Below, piece by piece: positions 1 to 10,960 of a DNA stretch of 64,000 bases. The stretch covers positions 434,001 to 498,000 of the forward strand of contig ML986587.1 in NCBI GenBank assembly GCA_010094045.1, read 5' to 3'. The notes below the pieces were generated by a model. The model was not told where the DNA came from. It did no database searches and saw nothing but the letters and a program-made list of their open reading frames with translations. The position numbers and the translations under genes are program-made. The stretch is from Lojkania enalia (taxonomy: Eukaryota; Ascomycota; Dothideomycetes; Pleosporales). Numbering within the stretch: the stretch's first letter is position 1; every line of letters begins with the position of its first letter.

Positions 1-850
1 ACCACAGACCCTCATATGGTTCTATCCCGGTCACACCGAGCGACTTCGCTAGTGAGTGCCCTGTTTGCCTCGAACAGGGGCGATTCGCGATTGGCCCATA
101 GCTACAGATACACGCGAGACTGAAAAGTTCTTCGCATGTTTCGGATCATCGTGGATCATGGTGGAGGTCGGCTTCAGTGCTAGAAGGGGGCAAACTTCCG
201 GGTATGCCTCGGCTCGCCGTTGCACAACAGCATGATATTAGTAATTGCGAGTAATTGCATCCTCATCGACGAGAATGAGGAGCTTCAAAGAAATTTTGTA
301 AAAAGGGTAAAGCCCCAGATTCGGAGCTCGCCAGGAATATTGTCCATACTTGACCTCTCCATTTGTAGCGGTTCTCGATTGGGGGGGGGGGTTATAGGGC
401 ACACGACGCGGCTAGCGTGCTCGGTGGAATGGAGAGATTCAAGCTCCCAAATCCGATTTGGTTGTGAAATATAGAAAGTAAAAGATGCATAAGACATTAC
501 GGCAGGCAAACATTGTAAAACTAGTACCGGATATCGGACACGGATTTCAGCCTTAGACGAAGGTTACGCGATCATCCTCTACAAATTGACGGCCCTTTTC
601 GCAAGCCAAATTCTAATAAATCTTGGTGTATGGCCTCGCATGTAACGAGTGAATACTGTGAATCGGCTCACTGTGCTCAAGTTTTTGTGAGAAGACTTGG
701 AGAAAATCTCTGTTCCTAGCCACCCAACAAAGGTTGCTCGCTCTACCAGACCATTCACCCTCCAGTCCGGGTTTAAAATGTAGGACTCAATAGTTAAAAA
801 TAAAATCCACAGGCAAAAAAACGGCGTAACGCACACCCTGGATAGAAAAT
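1..850. other. Gene-free stretch at left edge
   Basis: No reading frame here has convincing protein-like composition, and the short open frames overlap each other on both strands. A ten-base G run lies near 381-390. It may be intergenic DNA, or the flank of a gene outside the window. I see no repeat or RNA gene before the tRNA. Confidence 0.4.
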
Positions 851-936
851 GGTCAGTACGGGGGTCGAACCCGCGACCTTGGCGTATCAAGCAATAGCTA
901 TTAGCACCACGCTCTAACCAACTGAGCTAACCGACC
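851..936 (-). tRNA. tRNA-Ile (anticodon AAT) with a 13-nt intron
   Basis: On the minus strand the 7-bp acceptor stem pairs GGTCGGT with ACTGACC (one G-T wobble). The D-arm segment TAGCTCAGTTGGTTA and the T-arm GCGGGTTCGAACCCCCGT (B box GGTTCGAACC) are canonical. The anticodon stem TGGTG/CGCCA closes a loop CTAATAA with anticodon AAT, which reads isoleucine codons with A34 converted to inosine. A 13-nt insertion (GCTATTGCTTGAT) sits one base 3' of the anticodon, the standard 37/38 intron position. Removing it leaves a 73-nt tRNA. The gene stands alone. Confidence 0.95.
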
Positions 937-2251
937 GAAGTTGACTTGTTATAGAAAATGTCGGAAATTATTCAATACATATTAATAAATAAATCTTGTC
1001 AGAAAAGATCCAGTATTTCTGGTGGCAGATAGTATCTTGAAGAGGGGCAGCCTTATCAGAATTTTCGTTCTAGATCTTAGTCCGTCCAATCACAATATGG
1101 CAAGAATGATCCGTAAACCCTGTAGCTTGATTAGTCGGTACATTCCTACAATTACATGTGGTGGTTTATCTCGTGTAAGAGCACATAATATTTTCTAACT
1201 TGCATTTTACTTCCATCTTATCCCCTACTATTAGTTCCGACAACTTGATTTCAAGACAAAAGAGCAGTTGACCAATTCAATCGGTTCGAGAAAATTATAG
1301 ATTAATACTAACTATGAATGAACAAGGTCTTGACACATCTACAGGCAGTCTTACAACTTCAAATTCAAAGACATCTTGCGAATATTCTCAGTGCAAGATA
1401 TTTCCATTCATATCCATATCCAGTTTCCTCAGTGTCACAAACCAGCATCTCGCAAATTACATAAATCTCCAACCAACAACTTAAGAACCATAAAAGAAAC
1501 TGCTAAATTTGCTTCGGTATCTGCGTCTTTAATCGCGTGAGGAATCACGCAATTGTCTAAGTTAGATTCCCTACCAAAAGGACTACACAAGACCCTTGCG
1601 ACTGCACCAAATTCACGTAACAACGAGATTATCATACACCACGCCCACACACCTCAAGCCAAACACGAAACCCCAACTCCACATACACAAACTCCCAAAC
1701 TCTCCCGATCAAAATTCCCAATCACCTCATAATAAGCCCCGCACCCCAAAAACTAGAAACCCTATTTGTAGCCTCTACAGTCGCATGATATCTCTATTAG
1801 CTCGACTAACCAAGAAAAGCAAAACTACCCCCCAAAGCCCCACAATGCTTTAAGAATGAGGGAAGAGGGAAGCGGTTTACACACACCTCGCGTTGAAATA
1901 AGCCGCTGCTTCCTAACGATTTACCGGGAAGGGGAAGGAAGGGTCGTTAAGAAAGAATTCCAGCAAGCGAGATGAACAACATTGAAGCAAACCAAACCCA
2001 AGAAAGGAAAGAAAAGGGAAGACGACATTAATCTATATATATGTAACTGGCTGGTATATTCGACTTCCCCGTAGTTGGCTCCTGCTTTGTAGAATTGCTA
2101 TTGTGAGATGCTAGGAAGTGAAGAGGTGCGGCTATTAGAGAAGATGACTCTTCCCTTTCTAGATACTACAAAGTTCTCATATTCGTCATTCCATTCCTCG
2201 TACAAGCAGGGCTAGGTGATCAAAAGCTACCCCAACCGAGCCCGCAAACCC
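937..2251. other. Intergenic, no gene recognised
   Basis: AT-rich around 940-1450 with no credible coding frame. A 71-residue minus-strand frame at 1435-1650 has ordinary amino-acid composition, but no splice partners or recognisable domain were found. The 1870-2250 part is the probable 3' flank of the omega-amidase gene. Confidence 0.45.
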
Positions 2252-3142
2252 CTACTCCGTACCCCGAAAACCCCGACTAACATCAGGGTAAACATCGAAC
2301 CTTCTCTGCGTCTCTAGCGGAATCCCCTTCCTCACTTCCTCAATTCTACCCTGAATCAACTCCGTCATCACGATCCCCTCCTTCTCGTCCAATTGTCCCA
2401 GCACCTCAGCATTCGGATCCACCACCATGCTATGCCCCCACGCATGGTACTCGGCCGTCATATCCCGACTTGGGCTGCACAGCCCTACATACACCTGGTT
2501 ATCCATCGCGCGTGCCCGGCCCTGCAATTCCCAGTGTAGCGCCCCAGTCGTCAAATTAAATGCCCCAGGGTACAAGAGCAAGAACGCCCCCTTGCGCGCC
2601 GCGATCATGGCCAACTCGGGGAACCGTACGTCGTAGCATATGGCGACGGCGATCCTGCCGTACTCAGGGAGGTCCACGATCGTGATCTTGTTGCCCGGGC
2701 TCAACACTTCCGACTCCTTGAACCTGATCTTGCCCGGTATGTCGATGTCGAAGAGGTGCACTTTCCGGTGCGTCGCCAGCAGCTCGCCGCGAGGACCGAA
2801 GGTCAGGCTCGTGTTGAATAACTTGTCGCTACTATCCTCGCGCTCCGGAATGCTGCCACCGACTAGGTATACGCCCGCCTCCTTCGCGAGCTGGGACAGA
2901 GCGTGGAAAGTAGGAGATTGCTTCTCCGTTGGCGGCGACGGGAGCAGCGTTTCTGCGTATTGTGGGAAGAATTTTGTGCCATAGGGCGAATTGAAGCATT
3001 CAGGGAGAACTACGATTTTCGCGCCTGCTTTTGTGGCTTCAAGGACTTTGGAGCGTGCGTGAGAAAGGTTGTGCGCTTTGTCGGCGGTGCAAGCGAGTTG
3101 GATGAGGGCGAGCTTGACGGACTGTTTGAGTAGCTGCGCCAT
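2252..3142 (-). CDS. Omega-amidase / nitrilase-superfamily hydrolase (Nit2/Nit3 type)
   Basis: A single-exon protein of 296 aa, close to yeast Nit3 and animal Nit2 in length. The carbon-nitrogen hydrolase triad is visible: Glu in VVLPECFNSPYG, Lys in HRKVHLFDIDIPG and the nucleophile Cys in AICYDVRFPE. The IDIPG segment and the C-terminal RRFDVYPDV are typical of Nit2/omega-amidase rather than plant nitrilases. By family the enzyme hydrolyses alpha-ketoglutaramate and alpha-ketosuccinamate to 2-oxoacids plus ammonia, repairing dead-end products of glutamine and asparagine transamination. I placed the start at the ATG at 3142 (MAQLLKQSVKLALIQLA). The frame stays open upstream to a TTG at 3166, but the 3142 ATG gives the usual N-terminus directly before the first beta strand. 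Confidence 0.9.
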   Translation of the reverse strand: MAQLLKQSVKLALIQLACTADKAHNLSHARSKVLEATKAGAKIVVLPECFNSPYGTKFFPQYAETLLPSPPTEKQSPTFHALSQLAKEAGVYLVGGSIPEREDSSDKLFNTSLTFGPRGELLATHRKVHLFDIDIPGKIRFKESEVLSPGNKITIVDLPEYGRIAVAICYDVRFPELAMIAARKGAFLLLYPGAFNLTTGALHWELQGRARAMDNQVYVGLCSPSRDMTAEYHAWGHSMVVDPNAEVLGQLDEKEGIVMTELIQGRIEEVRKGIPLETQRRFDVYPDVSRGFRGTE

Positions 3143-4043
3143 TCCGGAAGTAGTGGGGAGTGCCAATTGTAGATATCTGAAGTTTCAATATTCAAGGTAA
3201 GGGTAAACAGCTCAGGGCGGGTTGTATGGGAGAACCACCATAGCGAGTGGGATGAGGTGGGAGCTTGTGCCGATGGCCGGCGATGCAATCATTTACTTTC
3301 CCGACAGAAGTTCAAGTCTGTGCGTGCCTCTACACCACGCCAAGTATCTCTATCTTCGAGGAGACATTTCAGATAACAAGTCACATGCACAAGGGAAGTG
3401 GGAAATATGAATCTTTCTATATATTAAGGGTTCGCTAGCTCGAAGTGAGTCGGCAAAGTATTAGGTTCTTCAAATACCAGAAACGTTAGCCGCGAAGGGT
3501 GCCATCCGCTATTTGCCAAAAAGCATCCATCAAGAGGATGTCCTCTCATCATCCATAACTCCATAACGTGTGCTGATTCGATATGTAGGAAAGAATCAAA
3601 TCGTAAACACCAGCCCGAGCCTTCCAATGATATACTCCAGGTGCCCATTGCAAATGCCAATATGCAACCCCCAAGGCTCTAGTCGAAGAAGAAAACAATG
3701 CATCCTCTTCAATGCTTTTGCCATCTGGCCCTAACGCCAAGGTAATGCACAAGTACAAAAGGAAAGAATTCAAAAGAGTGTGTTCTCCCGCTTCATCTCC
3801 GAGAAGGGAATTTCAGAATATTCCGTCGAGCAAAACGAACGCCTTTAGCTCACTCATAGTGCATTATGCCCGAATCAAAGCTCGCGGCCATGATAGGGGT
3901 TGCTTGGGTAAAATCGGTGTTGTTCAAAAGAAGCCAATGTCCGCTCACGCGAGCGGCATCTCTCCTACGAGTGAGTGAACATATCCAACATATGAGGTAA
4001 AAGAAACATACCTTTCGTGTCGCAAAGTAAACGACGCGCCAGC
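3143..4043. other. Intergenic between omega-amidase start and the next minus-strand gene
   Basis: Serves as the upstream region of the omega-amidase gene and the 3' flank of the 4044 ORF. Small overlapping frames at 3424-3773 and 3850-4047 lack conserved features. No repeat or regulatory element is certain. Confidence 0.4.
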
Positions 4044-7000
4044 TCACAAAAGCTTAGCAGCATGAGCAACAAGGATAGAAATGATGATAATTCCGCTGCC
4101 GCCAATATTGATTGCGATACCAGCCCACAGTGCGACTTTTTTCGGCGTTGCTGTGCACTGAACTAGCCGACCATTTGTCCAAGTCGCCATGACGGCATTA
4201 CCCATCCACCGGTAGAGAATGAGCATAGGTGGTAGGACGCAGAACAGTGCAAAAATAATCCAAGACTTCATACGGCGTTCATGTTCCTCCTGAGGATCCA
4301 GTGCGCGCTCCGGACATAGCAGGTGAGGTGAAAGCTCATTCGCTAGAACGGTTCTGAAAGTTCCCTGGCTGTGCAAGGTGCCTTGACTCTCAAGATTGCG
4401 CCTAAGAGGAGATTCCGTATTGCATGTCGAAGGCCGATCACTAATAGCTGTCCCCATCCGCTCACTACCGCCCGACGATAGAGACTCTGGAGCGAGGATC
4501 ATCTCACGCAACTTTGTTTGGCCTGGAACAGCCGCACGGGTCGAGCGAGTATAATTTGGCGAAACAGGGAATCTCTGTGAGCGCCGGTTCGTAATCCGGT
4601 CACCAGCAGCATGCTTCTCCGGGATTGACCGAGGCGCTTCCTGAGCACTCCCCTGAGAACTCAAGCTCGCTAGTCGATAGTGGCTTGGGAATATCGTGCA
4701 CTCAGACGGGGTACGATCATGTTGTGGATCAGAAACAGGAAGCTGGAAGTCCGACCTACGGATCTTGGTATGGCTTGTAACTCGATCTGGAGAGACGTAG
4801 AACCCAGTGGAGCCTTCCTGATGGTAGGGACTAGAGGTCCATCTAGCACCTGGGCTGCTTGTGTTTGCAACACTACTTCCCACCTCATGCATACCGGTGC
4901 CTAGGGGCGTTCCGGTCAGATTACCCTTTGGCCCTAAGGAAGACATTTTCTCAAACGTATTTTCCCGTTGAAGAGCAATATTTTCACCAGTTCTAGGGCT
5001 ACTGCTCGTAGGCAACGTATAGTGCTGTGGATCTTCGTAAAGAATCTCCTCATTCGGGCCCGAATCCACCAATTCCTTAGCCTCGTCGTAGCTCATCTCA
5101 TAGTGAGGTACATACCGCCTATATTGATACGGCGGGTCCCATACGTCAGGAGCAATTGCACCATGCCCCGGTGACAATGTGGGAGCGGTTGCCGAAGTCG
5201 GAGGATTTGCGGGAGCCGGATTGGCGAAACCACCCTCCGGCGCGGTCTGAATGCTTGCACGACTACCTAAGGCAGGCGGCGAAGAATTGAACGGATGCAC
5301 ATGTGGAGGCAACGGGCTAGGATGTCGGTATCCTGAAGAGTGCCGCTGGAACGGCTGGCTGTCTAGTACTGGCAATGAGGACTCGGGTATGGTGCCAAGG
5401 CTTGCACGGCTATCCTCAGTGCTGCTATAATCGGCGATGCTGTCATCATGATCTTCCATAGAAGGCCGCTCAATCCCGATAGTCTCCCAATCTTCCTTCT
5501 CCTCATCTAATTTGACATCTTCGGACTTACGGAGGAGATTTCCCGAGCTTCGTCTAGCCCATATAGCTGGAATTGCTTCGTCACCTTCATGAGCAGAGCC
5601 TCCTTGGAAAATTTTTTCAGCTTCATCTAGTGCCTCCTGCGGGGTAAGGGGAGCACTGTAACCGTCAGGCTGAGAGTAGGATGATGACGGCTCAAGTCTA
5701 TGTCCCGACGCTGTGAGAATATTGGCGTGAGCGGCAGAGGTATTGTTGGCGTGCAAAGGCAACGGCTGAGACAACTGCAATAACTGGCGAGTATCCCCAT
5801 AAGATGAATCACCTGAAAAGTCTTCAGAGAGTTCGGGGCGCTGCTCGAGTTCTTTCAATACCTCGTCATACTCGAAAGGCGGTGCCAATGGAGCAGGCAC
5901 AGCTGGAGGCGAACCAGGAACGCTAGCGAGAGCAACTCTCCTAGCAATGCTCGATCGAGCAGAAAGAATACCTAAGGCACTGTCGTCCTGGTTGGTTCCT
6001 ATAGGCTGTAATTCGAAGTCAAATTGGCTTAGGCCTGATGTCACTCTCGCGGACGGAGGTCGTAAAGGTTGAGGGGAGTGTTCAATCGTACCGTAGGGAG
6101 CGGATATCGAGGGAGCAATCTCTACTGGCTCTTCAGGATGTGCGACTAGGGATGATTCTGACACCTCACGTTTGCCGTAATGATCAATAAATTTGCTGAG
6201 GGTGTCGGTTTTCTCAGGGGCCTGCACTCTTGAGCGAAGGAAATCCTGCGTTAGGGGGCGAGACACTCTTCGGCTCCCACGAGCGGAGGTGCTGAAAGAA
6301 TATATACTTTCTCGCTTTGAGTGATCCATAGTATCATCATCCACATAGGATAGAGGCCCAAAGGGATTACTCTTCCTCTTGCTGTGAAGGCTTGGCGGAT
6401 ATCCACCCTCTTCGTCGCCGTAGATTGAAGAACCTGGGTATAAAGATTCCAAGTCCTCGTAATACGGCTTACCTGTAACACCGCCTTCAGATGCCGAAGT
6501 CCGCATTTCTGTTGCTCGTGCAGCCTCCGCTGAGGGGTCATCCGGAATCATTGAGCTTAAGGGAGCTGAACTCGCTCGCTGTTGCGGGATTTTAGGAGAG
6601 GTAAGGGGTGAGACGGAATAAAGTCGTGGCCCAATCTCCTCGCTTTCAGTAGGAAGATCGGCCGGCTGGAATGACAACTCTTCCATAGTCCTATAGCTGT
6701 GGGTTAAAGGTCGTGGATATTCACCTTCAAGGTGTGCGCTTGCTCGAGGAGCGGAGAAGTCCTCCAGTTCGGTTTCAGGCAGCTCCGGTGTCTTGACTAG
6801 CTTCTCTGTAAGGCTACGAGTAAGCCGTTTTATCGAGAAACGGGATTCTTCCTTCTTGACTGCAAGAGGTGGTACGGCAAGGCCACTATACGTTGGTGAA
6901 GAATATTGTGAAGATTGCGAGCCAAGAACCACAGACTCGGGTACCTGGGGGACCCCTTGGCCAGGAGACTCAGTTGGAGACGTTGGATCTGCGCGTTTGG

Positions 7001-7055
7001 TGATAGAGCTATGCGCGGAGCTCAAATCCCCATAAAGGGCTCGCTTCGGTGCCAT
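4044..7055 (-). CDS. Large Ser/Pro-rich protein with two C-terminal membrane helices
   Basis: Uninterrupted frame of 1003 aa from the ATG at 7055 (MAPKRALYGDLSSAHSSI). About 900 residues are Ser/Thr/Pro/Glu-rich and look disordered, with many SP/TP sites. Only the C-terminus is membrane-like: a helix WIIFALFCVLPPMLILY, a short loop, then a helix around WAGIAINIGGSGIIIISIL. A block DTLSKFIDHYGKR near residue 300 looks conserved. I do not recognise a named family; a long cytosolic tail anchored by a C-terminal hairpin is a recurring architecture of uncharacterised fungal proteins. The upstream ORF (7098-8159) ends 42 bp away on the same strand. The 48 bp at 7056-7103 have intron signals and would join the two in frame, so this may be the second exon of a 1355-aa protein. 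Confidence 0.75.
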   Translation of the reverse strand: MAPKRALYGDLSSAHSSITKRADPTSPTESPGQGVPQVPESVVLGSQSSQYSSPTYSGLAVPPLAVKKEESRFSIKRLTRSLTEKLVKTPELPETELEDFSAPRASAHLEGEYPRPLTHSYRTMEELSFQPADLPTESEEIGPRLYSVSPLTSPKIPQQRASSAPLSSMIPDDPSAEAARATEMRTSASEGGVTGKPYYEDLESLYPGSSIYGDEEGGYPPSLHSKRKSNPFGPLSYVDDDTMDHSKRESIYSFSTSARGSRRVSRPLTQDFLRSRVQAPEKTDTLSKFIDHYGKREVSESSLVAHPEEPVEIAPSISAPYGTIEHSPQPLRPPSARVTSGLSQFDFELQPIGTNQDDSALGILSARSSIARRVALASVPGSPPAVPAPLAPPFEYDEVLKELEQRPELSEDFSGDSSYGDTRQLLQLSQPLPLHANNTSAAHANILTASGHRLEPSSSYSQPDGYSAPLTPQEALDEAEKIFQGGSAHEGDEAIPAIWARRSSGNLLRKSEDVKLDEEKEDWETIGIERPSMEDHDDSIADYSSTEDSRASLGTIPESSLPVLDSQPFQRHSSGYRHPSPLPPHVHPFNSSPPALGSRASIQTAPEGGFANPAPANPPTSATAPTLSPGHGAIAPDVWDPPYQYRRYVPHYEMSYDEAKELVDSGPNEEILYEDPQHYTLPTSSSPRTGENIALQRENTFEKMSSLGPKGNLTGTPLGTGMHEVGSSVANTSSPGARWTSSPYHQEGSTGFYVSPDRVTSHTKIRRSDFQLPVSDPQHDRTPSECTIFPSHYRLASLSSQGSAQEAPRSIPEKHAAGDRITNRRSQRFPVSPNYTRSTRAAVPGQTKLREMILAPESLSSGGSERMGTAISDRPSTCNTESPLRRNLESQGTLHSQGTFRTVLANELSPHLLCPERALDPQEEHERRMKSWIIFALFCVLPPMLILYRWMGNAVMATWTNGRLVQCTATPKKVALWAGIAINIGGSGIIIISILVAHAAKLL

Positions 7056-7097
7056 CTTATTAAATGTCAGTATACAACAACAGTATGAGGGCAATTC

Positions 7098-8159
7098 TTA
7101 TACAACCTCTTGGTACCCAGGTAGCTCCTCAGATGTCCGTAGAGGCAGGTACTCAGAAGAGTCAAAATCTCTGGATGGCGTCTCGATGTCGTGGAGTAGA
7201 AGAGAATCGTGCGGATTGACCAAGTCAAACGAGGTGCCCCGGTAATGAACAACTGCCGGCGTAGCTGGCGGGGTTGCGGGAGCTGTAGTCGTGAAGCTGG
7301 TACTTATGGGTGGCGGGATATTCTCATCGTTTGGCGGCGATAGCGACGGGTCGATAAAGGGTGGAGGCTGTGGGAACCGTGAAAATGAGAATGTTGATGG
7401 CGTTGTATGTGTCCCGCTTGAAAGATCGTCGGTTGGCGTGCTCGATCTCGTTCGAAGTGGCGAGGGACGCGGACGCGTCCAAGTCACAGGTGCAAGAGAT
7501 GAATTGTGTAGATGCGTGTGACGGCTTTGGGATATAGGACGATGGGCAAGAGATGTGGAAGATGTGGTAGACGTGGCGGAAGGGATGGCAATTTGTGGTT
7601 TCGGAAGCCGTTTGATTGGCTTGAAAAGACCTACCTTTTCTCTAGAAAGATTTTTGAGGAACGGCTGGAAGTGCGCAGCGTCGCTTGTTGATGAAGTCCA
7701 ACTGCTTGTAAAGCTCGTAAACTCACGAGGCTCGACAGAGTATGATCGGGGAGGCGCGTCATGAGGTTCCGTCGACTCCAAGAAGTGGGGAGGTGACGGG
7801 GGAAGAGGTTGGTGGCCCGTCAAATGATGCGTCGAATGAGAGAGGTTAAGTGGACGTAACGAAGGGCGAGCGCCGAAGCCAGGTGTGTGGCTGACCGACG
7901 ACACACGCTCGAGCTCGTTGAGAGCCGAGGCTGCTGCTTTCCTCCGTAGTGCTTTGCCTGGCGGTGTTGACGATGGCCGGGTCGGCGTGTTTTGTTGTTT
8001 GCGGTACTCGTGAAGCGAAAGCGTGTAGAGGGGCGTGCGTGAAGAAGTTGAGCTAGCAAGTGAGTGGTGCGGCGAGTGAATGGGAGTAGTGGGGTTAAAC
8101 GTGTGCGCGTGATGCACGGAGTGCTGCGAAAGCTGCGGTGAATGAGAGTAGGCCGCCAT
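7098..8159 (-). CDS. Conserved Ser/Pro/His-rich fungal protein, or first exon of the 4044-7055 gene
   Basis: Frame of 353 aa from the ATG at 8159 (MAAYSHSPQLSQHSV); a TTG lies further upstream at 8186. The sequence is low-complexity Ser/Thr/Pro/His. Its more conserved-looking segments are LSLHEYRKQQNTPTRPSS followed by a basic GKALRRKAAASALNELER, and VHYRGTSFDLVNPHDSLLL near the C-terminus. I do not recognise a domain. It terminates at 7098, 42 bp before the next start. Reading GTATAAG at 7103 as a splice donor, with a CTGAC branch point and an AAG acceptor at 7056, fuses it in phase 0 to the downstream ORF. In that case the first exon is 8159-7104. Confidence 0.65.
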   Translation of the reverse strand: MAAYSHSPQLSQHSVHHAHTFNPTTPIHSPHHSLASSTSSRTPLYTLSLHEYRKQQNTPTRPSSTPPGKALRRKAAASALNELERVSSVSHTPGFGARPSLRPLNLSHSTHHLTGHQPLPPSPPHFLESTEPHDAPPRSYSVEPREFTSFTSSWTSSTSDAAHFQPFLKNLSREKVGLFKPIKRLPKPQIAIPSATSTTSSTSLAHRPISQSRHTHLHNSSLAPVTWTRPRPSPLRTRSSTPTDDLSSGTHTTPSTFSFSRFPQPPPFIDPSLSPPNDENIPPPISTSFTTTAPATPPATPAVVHYRGTSFDLVNPHDSLLLHDIETPSRDFDSSEYLPLRTSEELPGYQEVV

Positions 8160-10960
8160 CTTCGTAGAGGACCTCTTCTTTTCCAACGAACCCCGCGATG
8201 CTCACTACAGACACCGTTCCGCGAATTGCTGAGGTCGCTGATCTCCTGAGTACTTTCGAGATGGTCTTTCCGTTACCGGTGCTAGGTTCCTGTGGTGTCT
8301 TCCTGCGCAGCTGCTCGAACCACGGGGAATACCTCAGCGGGTACATGGCGAGTGGCAGGCCATTCGGGTAGACGAGGTGGACCGTAGCAGGAAGCCTGAC
8401 CGCAAGTTCCTCCCCTATTGAAAATGCCTACTCTTTTCGACCTCCTGGCTTGTGATGTCGTTTAATGCGATCCAGGCCGTCGAGCTCTATCTTTGTGAGT
8501 CCGTTCCGCTGAAAAAAACTACTGCCTCGAGGCCTTGACCTGGCCAATTGTCCTCGGTCGACTTTGAGACCACGGAAGAAGACCACGGAAAGAAGACCAT
8601 GGAAAGACGACCACGATCACCGCTAGGACAAAGACTGAAGGGCCGTTTGCAATGTTCACGAAGACGGGGGGCTACGAGTCCGAAGAGAACGGAAAGCAGG
8701 GTCGCAGATGAAGAAGAAGATTACGATTAAGAAGACATGTTATCGAAAGGGATGGTACGATAAGGAGCTGATCAAACAGGAAAAGGAAGGCACCATGGAC
8801 GCGTGCAACGGCTGGCGCACCAGCAGAGGAAGGAACGCGATGTTCGCTGACGGTCGAGAGACTTGATGCGCAACGACGAGCATGCCATTAAAAAGAAAAC
8901 GCCATCCCCTCCCCCCCCGGCTCCACCATTTCTGTGCGGCCATGGCCTCGTCACCTCAGCAGCCCACTAATTCGGCCCAGTCCACGTTTCCTGCCCTCGT
9001 CGCCTTGTCCCTCCGGACGCTGTGTGGCCGTGAGAGAGAAGGAGCAACGGAGCATCGTGTGTGGTCGAGGGTAGAAGAATGCCCCTGTTAGGGCAACTAC
9101 GCGGTATCCAATCAGCGCCCGCAGTCCGTGTTTTGCAGCAGCCGACGAGAGACACAAGGGCCCTCTTCGCTGCCATGGCGCTGATGCAGGCTTCGTGCGC
9201 GGCGGGCCTCTGCCACTGATCTGCCTGTCGCAGCGGGCTCTAATGTCCGTCATCTCATTTTCCATACGCTGGTTGCTCTGTTCGCCCACCAATCTGCCGC
9301 CGCCGACGCCTTGCCATCCGCCTCGACGTCCAGGATCTCCACCCAGACGAAATTTGGTAACGACGTCTTCCTTCAGCTGCTGGGCACAGAATTTCTGGAA
9401 CCCACTTCGACTCCGGCCAATGCGGCTTTCGATGAGTTGGCCAGGAGGGTGGAGGGGCTGGCTGCGAGCAGCAGTTCCCTGTGGAAACGCGACGCAAACT
9501 ACCTAACAATACTTTGACATGGCGCACAGAGTGTACCGAAGTACCTCGATACCGGCGTGTCGGTCTGGCGAAGATAGTTAAGCTCGCACAGACTTGAGGT
9601 ATCGTTCTATTGCGTATTCGACATTCGAGTCCAGAGTGCGGCCTCGTGGTTAGGAAATGCACTTGTCATCGACAATGTGCCCCGTGGCGTGCTTTGTAGG
9701 GCTTGCCACTCGAGTAGCCGACCTGCATTGTACCTGCAGAACACTGTAGCTGCCAAGAGCATAGGGATACAGCGTAGTAACTCGACGTCAAGGCCTACAG
9801 CGTGTGCTACTCGTGTAGCTATCCAATGAAGAGCTACATATTTTCAGGGGCTACTTCATCAACAGCCTTATTTGAGCGCGCGTTTAGAGTCTTCGATAGC
9901 AAGAAACAGGGTAATCAACTGCAGCGAGATCTTCACTGTAGCTGAGCAACTATCCTCCTCCTCTTCTCTAAGATTTCCTAATCAGGCTTCCCTTCCGCTT
10001 ACCGTTGCCTTGACTAGTGAAAATGGATGGAGAATATCAGAGTACTGCATGTCGCCAATAATTCTATCTTACAATCATCGCTTATATGTTGAGAATTAAT
10101 TCCCATCGTACCACCTTAGTATATATCTGTGCTACGGAGGTACAAACACCTCGTGGGTGTCGTACCTCACTCGAATTTTGCCTCTGGATGGTGAGCCTTC
10201 CAAGCCGAGCCACTAATCCAGCAATACGGCCGTCTTCCAAGAATACTAAAAATTTCTCCGAGTCATATGATAGTGGTTAACCCAAGGATTTGGTCCTTTG
10301 CTTTTCCAAATCCTGCAACTAGCTCCACTTGGATACGGCGGAGCTACAGGAATAGCCTGATAAGTAGGCGACGGCCTCTTCCCTTTGCAAGTCGGCGTTA
10401 TGAGACCAATAGATTCTTTATAGACAGTAGCTAGTCATGGCGATAGGAAAAGTACTAGAAATCATTTTGATGCTCATTGGCGTGAAAGATAGTTTTTCAC
10501 CAAATATGAGGACAACATAATAGAAGTCGAATGTGCAAATGCTCGTAGAAACGGTATCATACAACGCTCATACCGCCCCGCGGAGGTCTCCGTTCGGCGT
10601 CCTGTGCGCAATCTCTTGATGCGCCTGTTGAGCGCTGTACTCCTTAAGACCTGAGTGTGGCCGTGTCCGACGTAAAGAGGGTTGTCGCAATGGTTCGCTA
10701 CTGTGCGGAGACCCCGAGTATCGGCGGAACGGTGACGAGTGCTCGAGCATAACCCGCACATTGACAGTCTCCGGCATCCAACTTTGCCTACTTGACTGAT
10801 AGTGTTCGTTTGGACCTATTTGATCACGGGTTGGGGCTGTCAGGTGTTGCTGGCGGGGTCTAGCTTCCCCGGGTTTGATAGAATGCTCAAATGATTTGTG
10901 TTTCTCAAGTTCTGACTTGTCCGGCTTAGAGGAGGTATCCTAACACAGTCAGAAATTGCG
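8160..10960. other. 2.8-kb gene-poor region
   Basis: I could not assemble any credible gene. Overlapping open frames on both strands (for example 8951-9292 minus and 9195-9506 plus) are Arg/Pro-rich and look like by-products of GC-rich DNA. From about 9700 to 10450 the hexamer GTAGCT or its complement AGCTAC recurs six times, a density not seen in neighbouring intergenic DNA. This could be a decayed repeat. The 8160-8500 part is the presumed promoter of the 7098-8159 ORF. Confidence 0.45.
9746..10432. repeat. Cluster of GTAGCT/AGCTAC hexamers
   Basis: Copies lie at 9746-9751, 9815-9820, 9832-9837, 9938-9943, 10342-10347 and 10427-10432, in both orientations. Two share the longer context CACTGTAGCTG (starting near 9743 and 9935). 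About 0.3 copies would be expected by chance in 690 bp. No terminal repeats or transposase frame were found. Confidence 0.4.

Noticed and set aside
579..890. 103-codon minus-strand frame overlapping the tRNA
   Set aside because: It overlaps the tRNA-Ile and has no protein-family features.
1435..1650. 71-codon minus-strand frame
   Set aside because: Composition is ordinary, but no splice partners, ATG context or recognisable domain were found.
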